A stretch of 64,000 nt of DNA, from positions 27,400 to 91,399 of the forward strand of contig NZ_FNJI01000021.1 in NCBI RefSeq assembly GCF_900104445.1. The letters are read 5' to 3'. This DNA is from Desulforhopalus singaporensis. Lineage in GTDB: Bacteria; Desulfobacterota; Desulfobulbia; Desulfobulbales; Desulfocapsaceae. Shown here one piece after another: positions 18,616-25,803 of the stretch; position 1 is the stretch's first letter; the number at the start of each line of letters is the position of its first letter. The position numbers and the translations under genes are program-made. The notes under the pieces are model-generated. The model ran no database searches and had not been told where the DNA came from. It saw only the letters and a program-made list of their open reading frames with translations.

Positions 18616-18849
18616 CTGTTACACAAGTAGTATCAGAGTTTTGTTCAGAGTGTTGTCCGGCATTGATTACTGGTTGATGTATTGACATTCTGATGGTAAA
18701 AAGTCAAGGCGGCTTCAAGAGATAAATCGTTACGGATAATGAGTGTCGGTCACCAGGGTCTGTTGTTCAAAGCCCGGAGTGGCAGCAAAGATGCCGGATG
18801 TGGCACTGCGGAGTCGGAGGGCACTGCGGGAACGGGTTGGTGAACAATT

Positions 18850-19425
18850 GTGAAGATACTGATTGCAGAAGATGAATTTACCACCAGAATGATGGTTCAG
18901 GTTTGTCTTGAAAACTGGGGATATCGGGTGGAAGCCGTGGCTGACGGCAAGCAGGCGCTCAAGGCACTGCAACAATCAGACAGTGCAAATATAGCGATTC
19001 TTGACTGGGAGATGCCGGAGCTAGATGGTCTGGAGGTGTGCCGAAGATTGAAGGAGACGGAAAGCGAAAGCGCTCCCTATGTCATCCTTCTTACCGCCCG
19101 GGATTCCAATGCCGACATTCTGCAGGGTTTTGATGCCGGGGCGGAAGATTACATGACCAAACCTTTCAACGAAAGTGAACTGCTGGCCAGGGTTCGCGTC
19201 GCCGAGCGGCTGGTCAGGACCCAGGCTTCTCTTGCCGAATCGGTAATCGAACTCAAAGACGCGCTGAACCAGCTGGAAACCCTGGAACGGGGGGTAGAGA
19301 TCTGCGCAAGGTGCCAGTCGGTGTTTGATCCTTGCGACGGGCGGTGGCGCCGGCTGGATGAAATTGCCGGCGACGATGAGGAGCAGCGTTTCGTAGTAAG
19401 GGACTGCCCGGATTGCTCTGGGTGA
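18850..19425 (+). CDS. Response regulator with cysteine-rich C-terminus
   Basis: Residues 1-120 form a receiver domain: acidic pocket 'AEDE', phospho-acceptor Asp52 in 'LDWEMPELDG', Thr82 and Lys104 in 'YMTKPF'. A short coiled helix (about 125-150) leads to five cysteines (Cys152, 155, 162, 186, 189) arranged as CARC...CPDC, probably a zinc ribbon. There is no DNA-binding or enzymatic output domain. No histidine kinase is adjacent. The start is GTG at 18850. Output by protein contact is an inference. Confidence 0.85.
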   Translation: MKILIAEDEFTTRMMVQVCLENWGYRVEAVADGKQALKALQQSDSANIAILDWEMPELDGLEVCRRLKETESESAPYVILLTARDSNADILQGFDAGAEDYMTKPFNESELLARVRVAERLVRTQASLAESVIELKDALNQLETLERGVEICARCQSVFDPCDGRWRRLDEIAGDDEEQRFVVRDCPDCSG

Positions 19426-19487
19426 CGCCCCGGACCCCGGTGAGCAAATCGGACCAATGGTTATTTGACCGGGGCCGCTCTTTGCTG

Positions 19488-19763
19488 CTACATTCCCAAC
19501 GAAAACATAGACTCAAGGTCGTGGCGTGAGTAGGCCTTGAATGCCAGCATGGTTTCCGTTTTTTCAATCCCTTCAATATCCACCATCTTTTTTGTCACAA
19601 GAAGCGCCAGGTCGTCGTTGGTGGCCACCCGTACTATTGCGATAAGGTCAAGCTTGCCGCTGACCGAATAGACTTCCGAGATTTCCGGAAACGATTGAAG
19701 CTGTTCGGCGATTGTGTTTATCCTGCTTTTCTGAGCGTTGATCAAGATGATTGAAGTAACCAT
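19488..19763 (-). CDS. Stand-alone Lrp/AsnC ligand-binding (RAM) domain protein
   Basis: The 91-residue product begins 'MVTSIILINAQKSRINTIAE' and holds the alpha-beta RAM fold ('GKLDLIAIVRVATNDDLALL', 'IEGIEKTETMLAF') that binds amino acids in Lrp-type regulators. The helix-turn-helix half is absent. Upstream sequence to 19928 is open but lacks any HTH pattern, so the ATG at 19763 is the natural start. Such proteins may modulate full-length Lrp partners; that role is inference. Confidence 0.8.
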   Translation of the reverse strand: MVTSIILINAQKSRINTIAEQLQSFPEISEVYSVSGKLDLIAIVRVATNDDLALLVTKKMVDIEGIEKTETMLAFKAYSRHDLESMFSLGM

Positions 19764-20267
19764 TGCTATTCTCCTGAATAAGCGCGCCTGCATGGGAACC
19801 ATCCGTTTCCCGGCACAGGAGCTGTGAAGGTTTTCTGATATTTTCAGTTCCTTTCTTGTACCACTCATTGGTGATTTTTCACACCGTAAACAACTGTTCG
19901 GATAAAGTTGTCGGCTGGGTAGCACCACCGCTTTCCGGGCACGGGTGCATTGGTGGCGGGCGCAAGGTTTTACCTGCCGATCTCACAAGACAGTGGCAGT
20001 GAGGAAGAAGGACTGAGTGCGAAAGAGTGGTGCGGGCTGATAAACAGGCTGTTGAGTTTTGCAAAGCCTGGAGCCAGTTTCCGGGGCCGGGGCGGTTGTT
20101 TGTCCTGTGCTGACGACCCGTGATTATTCTTGTAATGTCTCTAGATTACAGGTAAAATTACATGATACAAGGATTTTGTTCCACCGTGAGATAGCCTGTC
20201 GGCCGGTTCTTTAGTCGGTGGATCAGTTCGGCGCATCAGTCAGTGATTCGCCGAACATGGGAAATGG
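19764..20267. other. Intergenic, about 500 bases without a gene
   Basis: No frame with coding character is seen on either strand. A short TGTAAT/ATTACA inverted repeat lies near 20132-20153. The area probably holds the promoter of the RAM-domain gene and the downstream end of the macro-domain gene. Confidence 0.45.
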
Positions 20268-20723
20268 TCAGCGGTCGAAAATTACCAGGGTGTGTGTCTC
20301 GCCTGAGAGTTGTCTGTCGATAATCTCGGAGATTTTCTGCCAGTCCCCGCCGGCGAGTCCTGCCCCTATTTTCGGGTAGCCGATGCGTTTTCCCTTGAAA
20401 TCTTTCTTGATTCTGTAAAAGAGAAGCTCTACCGCGTCGTAATCGACCAGAACCGACTCCCCTTGATAATGAAACTGGGTGTAGCCGTTTACTATGGTTA
20501 TCTGGTGCTCGTTACGCTCCACAGTAGCGTAACTGTAGTCACCAAGTTTGGTACGGTCTCCTTTGGTGGTGACCAGGTCGGCTGCGTACGCTTCCGGGAA
20601 CTCCTGCTGTATAACGTATGCTATTCCCGCTCCCATGGAGCAGAAACAGTTGCAACCGTGGACAATTACATCAAAAGTGCCATCAAGGGCGAGCTTGATG
20701 AGGTCTCCTTCAATTGTGTTCAT
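20268..20723 (-). CDS. Macro-domain (ADP-ribose-binding) protein
   Basis: A 151-residue single macro domain. The N-terminus 'EGDLIKLALDGTFDVIVHG' leads to the substrate loop 'CNCFCSMGAGIA', and the second loop is 'PKIGAGLAGGDW'. The pattern matches the OARD1/phage-like macro group, which removes ADP-ribose from proteins or nucleic acids or processes ADP-ribose 1''-phosphate. The frame ends 'THTLVIFDR'. The neighbour just upstream on the same strand is the FrnE-like gene, 38 bases away, so the two may be cotranscribed. Confidence 0.88.
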   Translation of the reverse strand: MNTIEGDLIKLALDGTFDVIVHGCNCFCSMGAGIAYVIQQEFPEAYAADLVTTKGDRTKLGDYSYATVERNEHQITIVNGYTQFHYQGESVLVDYDAVELLFYRIKKDFKGKRIGYPKIGAGLAGGDWQKISEIIDRQLSGETHTLVIFDR

Positions 20724-20761
20724 CGTGGTGTTGTAAAACTGTTTTCCTGTTATGTTACGTT

Positions 20762-21391
20762 TTATCTGTATGTTGATTTTTCCGGTACCTTGCAGAGCCT
20801 GGCGAGATTTGCCAATGTCTCATAACTTTGGGCACCGACCACTCTGCGGTCAGAAAAAAAGAAAGTCGGGACGGCCGTAACTGTTCTTTCTGCTGCCTCG
20901 GCCCAATCCAGATCAACTCTTTCTTGGTAGAGCCTGTCGGTGATGATTTCAACAGCCTCAGTCTGCGGCAGGCCGGCTCTTACTGCAATGTTGAGGGCCA
21001 CTTCCCGGTCGGCGAGATTCAGTCCGTCACTGAAATAGGCAGTAAAAGCACTCAGGTGGAACTTGTGGCCGCAGCCCTTGTCTTCGGCCCAGATTCCTAG
21101 CTCCTGGACCAGTCTGCTGTTGTAGCTTCGAGTTCTTTCTCCGAAAGGAAGGCCCAGGCTCTTTGCGGTTGCCTGCAGACCAGCGACCAGCAGCCCGATC
21201 TTTTCCGGGGTGGTGTTAAATAACTCCTCCAGAAGCCGACCCTCAGACGGTGTATCAGGATGGAGAGGAAAGGCTCGCCACGTAGCTTTGAGATCAAAAG
21301 ACTGTTCAAGTTTTTCTATACACCCGGTAATAAAGTAGCAGTAGGGTCAGATGTAATCCGAAAATATTTCAAGTTTGAAAGTTTGGCTCAT
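20762..21391 (-). CDS. FrnE/DsbA-family oxidoreductase with in-frame UGA at the active site (probable selenoprotein)
   Basis: The frame from ATG at 21391 reads 'MSQTFKLEIFSDYI', then UGA (codon 15), then 'PYCYFITGCIEKLEQSF' and on without interruption to the stop at 20762, 209 codons in all. Typical FrnE/DsbA proteins have 'SDFVCPWCYIG' here, so UGA sits exactly at the first cysteine of the CxxC redox motif, giving UPYC. Family features continue: 'TWRAFPLHPDTPSEGR', 'KGCGHKFHLSAFTAYF' and the cis-proline 'TAVPTFFFSDRRVVGAQ' near the end. The best reading is selenocysteine insertion. A nonsense mutation is the alternative, but there is no other lesion in 200 codons. Annotation tools would call two fragments or start after the UGA. 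Confidence 0.8.
21347..21349 (-). promoter_or_regulatory. Candidate UGA selenocysteine codon
   Basis: The codon replaces the first cysteine of the family's CxxC motif. Downstream mRNA could form a small hairpin, UAC-CGGGU-GUA (21329-21319), with G in the loop at a bacterial SECIS-like distance, or a larger ACCC/GGGU loop. Both are weak by eye and need folding. Confidence 0.65.
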
Positions 21392-21530
21392 CTTGTATCT
21401 TTAAAGATTTTAAAGAGTTGTAGTATGCTTCGCTGTCGTGTCTGCATCTGTCGCTGAACGGGTGGGCCACGCGTACCAGACAAAGATAACGATTATAAAT
21501 CGAAATGCCTATAAAAAACGAAATGGTGAC

Positions 21531-22244
21531 TTAAAGTTGTGTCGATTTTTCCTCTATACCCTTTTTCATATAATTCAGTATGTTGATCATTTCGCGATTG
21601 GCCCTTCGGTATTTCTCAGGACTTTGGTCGAGCATCACCTCTTCCGGCTGTACGAAAAGGGAGGGGAGGAGTTCCTGCCGACAGTTTTTTATAAGTTTCT
21701 TTACCAACTCCGGGGTGAGCTCAAGATGAAACTGAAGACCGATGACCAGTGGTCTTATCTGGAAAGCCTGGTTTTCGCATGCCTCCGAAGTCGCGAGCAG
21801 GATCGCTTTGTCCGGAAGATCGAAGGTGTCTCCATGCCAGTGAAAGGCTTCCAGCTGTGGAGGAAAACGGTAAAGCAACGGTTTTTTTTCGCCTGAAGCC
21901 TTTACCGGAAACCAGCCGATCTCTTTTCTCCTGTTGGGATAGACCGGTTCTCCCATGCAGTTTGCAAGCAGCTGTGCACCAAGACAGATTCCCAGAATGG
22001 CTTTACGGGAAGCGATGGCATTTTTCAGAAATTGCTTTTCAGTCCTGAACCAGGGAAAATGTTCTTCGTCGTTGACGCTCATAGGACCCCCCAGGACGAT
22101 GATCAGGTCGATCCGGTCCAGCGGGGGGAGACTGGTCGATTCAAAAAAGCTGGTCTTTGTGACTTTACATTTTGTCTCTTCAAGCCAGGGGGCGATGCAG
22201 CCGAGCCCCTCAAAAGCGGCGTGCTGTAATATATGGACTCGCAT
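21531..22244 (-). CDS. Class-I glutamine amidotransferase domain protein
   Basis: A 237-residue stand-alone GATase of the GuaA-like group. The nucleophile is Cys87 in 'ILGICLGAQLLA', and the His173/Glu175 pair lies in 'GLQFHLELTPE'; 'VLGGPMSVNDEEHFPW' is the oxyanion region typical of this subfamily. No synthetase partner is adjacent, so the acceptor is unknown. The start at 22244 matches the family ('MRVHILQHAAFEGLG'). The open frame upstream has no coding character. Confidence 0.88.
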   Translation of the reverse strand: MRVHILQHAAFEGLGCIAPWLEETKCKVTKTSFFESTSLPPLDRIDLIIVLGGPMSVNDEEHFPWFRTEKQFLKNAIASRKAILGICLGAQLLANCMGEPVYPNRRKEIGWFPVKASGEKKPLLYRFPPQLEAFHWHGDTFDLPDKAILLATSEACENQAFQIRPLVIGLQFHLELTPELVKKLIKNCRQELLPSLFVQPEEVMLDQSPEKYRRANREMINILNYMKKGIEEKSTQL

Positions 22245-22523
22245 CCTTCTCTCCGGATAAATACTGCTATTATATGATGAACTGTCTTGCCGTAGGCAAG
22301 AAGGTTGCCGTTTACAATATGAAAAAACTGAAAGAGCAGGAGCTTTGATATCTGTTGACAGATAAGATCGAAATTGTCCGGGCGAACGTGACCGTCCGTA
22401 GAAACTCATGATTACCTGGAGGCCCAGAAGGTTTCGTTAGCTAAGAAAGACAGTCGAGCAAACGTGCCGGTAAACAGGGATGGAGAAAATTGCGACTCCG
22501 TTTACGAAGTCGTCCACCTGATC

Positions 22524-22561
22524 TTCACCGTCCGTGGATGTTGAGCCAAACGGACGGTGAA
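22524..22561. terminator. Stem-loop after small zinc-motif gene
   Basis: TTCACCGTCCG (22524-22534) and CGGACGGTGAA (22551-22561) form a perfect 11-bp stem with a 16-base loop, six bases after the stop at 22567 in the direction of that gene. No T-run follows, so it is a weak terminator or an RNA-stabilising hairpin. Confidence 0.55.
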
Positions 22562-22566
22562 AATCT

Positions 22567-22737
22567 CTATTCTTCGTAGCCTTTGCCTTTGCAGGTTGGG
22601 CAGACCTGGTCGGGGGTGCACTGCATATCGTCAGTATCTTCCTGGGTGCCGCTCCATTCAGAACTTACCTCGCATACACCTTCGATGATCTTCTTTCCTT
22701 GGCAGGTCGGGCATGGTGGACGATTTTCTTCAGACAT
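22567..22737 (-). CDS. Small CxxCxGxG zinc-finger protein
   Basis: A 56-residue protein with two DnaJ-like knuckles: 'CPTCQGKKII' near the start and 'CPTCKGKGYEE' at the C-terminus, with further cysteines at 22 and 40. It resembles the zinc-finger of DnaJ without the J domain. The ATG has a good AAAGGAG site six bases upstream. It lies 47 bases after the following small gene on the same strand and probably forms a two-gene unit with it. Metal binding is likely; the biological role is unknown. Confidence 0.75.
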   Translation of the reverse strand: MSEENRPPCPTCQGKKIIEGVCEVSSEWSGTQEDTDDMQCTPDQVCPTCKGKGYEE

Positions 22738-22784
22738 ATCTTTCTCCTTTATTGGGTGAGGGGGTGGGGTTGTACTACACCCAT

Positions 22785-22976
22785 TCAGCTCTCATCTTCC
22801 TTGTCTTCTTCAAGATAATCTTTCAGTTTTTCAAGAAGTGAATCCGGTAGCACTCGGTTGTACATAAAGGCTTCTGCCTCCTCTCCACTTATCTGTTTTT
22901 TTACTTCGAGCGGCAGCGATCGCAACACAGCTACACGCTGCGGATCCGGTTTTGTTTTATTGACTGTCTCACTCAT
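22785..22976 (-). CDS. Small charged hypothetical protein
   Basis: A 63-residue, helical and acidic protein ('PDPQRVAVLRSLPLEVKKQI', then 'SLLEKLKDYLEEDKED'). No family is recognised. It is encoded upstream of the zinc-finger gene and has ordinary codon use. It lacks membrane segments and cysteines. Confidence 0.6.
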   Translation of the reverse strand: MSETVNKTKPDPQRVAVLRSLPLEVKKQISGEEAEAFMYNRVLPDSLLEKLKDYLEEDKEDES

Positions 22977-23075
22977 CTTGTCTGCTCTCCAAATGCTCTT
23001 ACTTATAAATTGTATGTTAAAAGCAGATATGTCAACACAATAGATAACTTTTTTTAAAAAACCGTATGGCCATTT

Positions 23076-23555
23076 TTACTTAATAAATCGATCATCTGAC
23101 ACCGTACTTTCAACTTCAGCAGCAGATTTGGTCATCCAGCCTGAACGACTCTGTTTTACTTCATCGAACGCGGCGATGTAAGGCTTGATGTCAAGAAGAG
23201 GAGTCCCGTCGAGAACATCAATGCCGCGGACCAGGATTAGGGTTTTATCCACACCGACCAGCTCGACCACCGACATCCCTATATGGTTTGGTCTCAACGG
23301 CGATCTTGTCGAAAAGACCCCCCGCCAATTTTCGTCCATAAAGGGGATTACCCGGAGAGCTGTTTTCTTTGCTTTGTGAAAGCTGTACAGTAGATAGATG
23401 TGACTGAATCCGTCAAGGTCTTCGAGTCCTTCTGCATATTCGGGAGAAACCTCGACGGTGCCTGTTGCCTGTTTTGCTCCTTTTGGCTGAATAGGCATGT
23501 TCGTCAACTTGGTGTATGGGGTGTGGATGACTCCTATCGGCTTAATCTCTATCAT
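23076..23555 (-). CDS. trmO: tRNA (adenine37-N6)-methyltransferase TrmO-like
   Basis: Methylates t6A37 in threonine tRNAs using S-adenosylmethionine in the E. coli enzyme. The 159-residue protein is the short, single-domain form. Signature stretches are 'PIGVIHTPYTKLTNMPIQP', 'GFSHIYLLYSFHKAK', 'GVFSTRSPLRPNHIGMSVVE' and 'VLDGTPLLDIKPYI'. The C-terminal domain of the E. coli protein is absent, as in many bacterial and archaeal members. It is a single gene. Confidence 0.9.
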   Translation of the reverse strand: MIEIKPIGVIHTPYTKLTNMPIQPKGAKQATGTVEVSPEYAEGLEDLDGFSHIYLLYSFHKAKKTALRVIPFMDENWRGVFSTRSPLRPNHIGMSVVELVGVDKTLILVRGIDVLDGTPLLDIKPYIAAFDEVKQSRSGWMTKSAAEVESTVSDDRFIK

Positions 23556-23893
23556 TATCTACCTTTCCTGGTGTGGGTTTGACGGTGTTCGGTCAGGTTG
23601 CGGAGATTTTGTCGCCGGCCCTTTTTCGGGTGGTCCGGAGGCCGGTTGACTTGCAGGATCAATTATAACCATTTGGCGACAAGGGTCAATTGCGGTTCGG
23701 CTCGCCGTCACCTTAAGGAAAATCAGGCGGTAAGGTGTTTCGGGCCCGTCACCTTCTGCTTCGTCACAGCGCGTCAACTGTGGTGTTGCTGTTTTTTGTT
23801 GAATTATCGGGGTGTTAGTATTATGGTTGAGCTGCTCGTCCGCTTTTGGACCGGCTCTTGATTTTTATAACATGCAGGAGAAAGGAAAAGTAC
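23556..23893. other. Divergent intergenic region
   Basis: About 340 bases between trmO (leftward) and the polysaccharide-type cassette (rightward). No gene is visible. The right end holds a GAGAAAGGAAAAG ribosome site. Confidence 0.5.
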
Positions 23894-25795
23894 ATGAGTA
23901 TTGATGATGAAAAACTCGACGGTCCCCATTATCCGGAGTCGATGTTCTGGCGAATTGTAACTCTTGTTTTGATCTGTCTCTTTTCTTGCGCGCTCTACAT
24001 GACTTTTGCCGTTGACAGGGGTCGTGTAGAGGTGGACATTGAGGTGTCCCAGCCAAGCGCATTCCAGGTCTACTGGGCCGGGGCGAATGAAAACTATTCC
24101 GAGAGAAAAATGGCAGGTGTCAGGGTTCATCCGCAGAAAACCGGCTATTCGATGACAATAACCGACCTGGGCAAGGTTGAGAGGTTGCGGATTGATACCC
24201 ATCGGTATCCCGGTGAGGTGCTGTTGAAAAAACTGGTGATCAGGCAGGATGGGTATGCTCCGGTTGTCCTGAACGGGGAAGAGTTGAAGCAATTGGTTCC
24301 GGTACATCAGGTTGGAAATTATGCGATTGAGGACGACGGCTTGCGGGTGCAGGCAACGGGCCAGGACCCGCAGCTCGAGCTTGTGATTCCTCCCCGTCCC
24401 GTTGCCCTGGATATGCAGAATCTGCTGATCCGGCTGTCGCTGGTGGCTGGTATCGCGCTGTTGGCAATCTACGGTTTGAGTTCTCTTGTGAAAGATTACC
24501 GCCTGGTTCCGGTACTTCTTTTCGGGGTGCTGGTTGTTGTCGCCGTTATGGCGTCCATCAGCCGCTACAACGTGCATCCGGACGAGTATGTTCATGTGGC
24601 CGCAACCAAATATTATATGGATCACTGGCTGCCTCCGGCTGTTGATGATCCCGAAATCAGGGATACGTACAGCGCCTACGGGGTTTCAAGATTGAACAAT
24701 TCGGAGATTTACTACCTGCTTGCGGGCAAGATCGGCAAGGTCGCCGAACTGTTGGGGGCTCCCCAGTACCTCTCCGTCCGCATATTGAACGTACTGCTCT
24801 TCGCGCTTATTGTTATCTGCTGCATACGCAACGTTTATGCCCGGCTGGTGGGGATACCTTTTCTGCTTTCGGCCCAGGTCTGGTATGTGTTCAGTTACTG
24901 CTGCTCGGACGCGCTTGCGCTGTTTATAACGTTCTTCGCCGGTTGCCAGCTGGTAGACCCCGGCAGCTTGCTGCACAGGTATCTCAAGAAAGAGGGGGCG
25001 GGGGCAACGATTCTGGGGGTGGTTCTGCTGCCGCTGCTGCTCGGCGTCATGTTTCTGCTCAAGAAAAACTATTACCCGTTTATAGCCCTTTTCTATCTCG
25101 GTCTCGGGGTAAAATTGTTTTTTGCCGAACAGTATTACTGGGACAGGAGAAGCGCGGTAAAAAAACTCGTTGTCATCACCCTGCTCGGGGCGGCGCTTTT
25201 CGGCCTGCGCCATGGTGCCGACTATTATGTCAACGGACCGGATCGCCAGGAAAAACTGGCTGTGATGCAGGAACAGACAGCAGCCCCGTGGTACAACCCC
25301 GGCGCTGCTCCGGAGATGCAGCATTCTTCCCTGTACAATAGGGAGCGGGGGACAAGTCTTAGGGATATGATCATGAAATATCATTGGGACGCCCAGACGC
25401 TGCAGTCGTCTTTCGGGGTTTTCGGTTATTTCACCGTGGTAAGTCCCCAGGTGTTTTTTGACATGGTCCGGTGGACCGGCAGCGCGATGCTTCTTCTCCT
25501 GATCGGCTCGGTGCTGGTAAGGGGAGGACTCCTGGGTAATGTCATGACGGTGTTCACCATCGGTCTTTCCTGTGCCCTTGTCGCGGTTTCACTTTATCAT
25601 TCCTGGACGGTTGACTTTCAGCCCCAGGGGCGCTACCTGTTTCCAATTGTAACCATGATTGGTGTCTATTACGGCTGGAACTATCGGGCCGTGAACCGGG
25701 TTCTGCTGCTCTATCTCGCAGGGGTGATGTACCTGTTTGCGGGATACGGCTTTATTTTCCAGGCACTTTTAAAATTACCCAAGATAGTCTTCTAG
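23894..25795 (+). CDS. Polytopic membrane protein, GT-C/DUF2142-like
   Basis: A 633-residue protein with a first helix at about 15-37, a periplasmic beta-rich insert (about 40-175), then about ten helices. After the second helix group, the loop 'RYNVHPDEYVHVAATKYYM' has the acidic 'PDE' motif of DUF2142 and GT-C glycosyltransferases, where an acidic pair binds the lipid-phosphate sugar donor. The start ATG at 23894 has a GAAAGGA site. It heads a cassette with a secreted sensor-like protein and acyl-transfer genes, so polymerisation or sugar addition to a surface glycan is plausible but not shown. Confidence 0.65.
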   Translation: MSIDDEKLDGPHYPESMFWRIVTLVLICLFSCALYMTFAVDRGRVEVDIEVSQPSAFQVYWAGANENYSERKMAGVRVHPQKTGYSMTITDLGKVERLRIDTHRYPGEVLLKKLVIRQDGYAPVVLNGEELKQLVPVHQVGNYAIEDDGLRVQATGQDPQLELVIPPRPVALDMQNLLIRLSLVAGIALLAIYGLSSLVKDYRLVPVLLFGVLVVVAVMASISRYNVHPDEYVHVAATKYYMDHWLPPAVDDPEIRDTYSAYGVSRLNNSEIYYLLAGKIGKVAELLGAPQYLSVRILNVLLFALIVICCIRNVYARLVGIPFLLSAQVWYVFSYCCSDALALFITFFAGCQLVDPGSLLHRYLKKEGAGATILGVVLLPLLLGVMFLLKKNYYPFIALFYLGLGVKLFFAEQYYWDRRSAVKKLVVITLLGAALFGLRHGADYYVNGPDRQEKLAVMQEQTAAPWYNPGAAPEMQHSSLYNRERGTSLRDMIMKYHWDAQTLQSSFGVFGYFTVVSPQVFFDMVRWTGSAMLLLLIGSVLVRGGLLGNVMTVFTIGLSCALVAVSLYHSWTVDFQPQGRYLFPIVTMIGVYYGWNYRAVNRVLLLYLAGVMYLFAGYGFIFQALLKLPKIVF

Positions 25796-25803
25796 CAGTT
25801 ATC

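Noticed and set aside
21097..21309. A separate 70-residue protein at the N-terminal part of the FrnE-like gene
   Set aside because: It is another frame of the same region; the FrnE-like frame runs through with family motifs.
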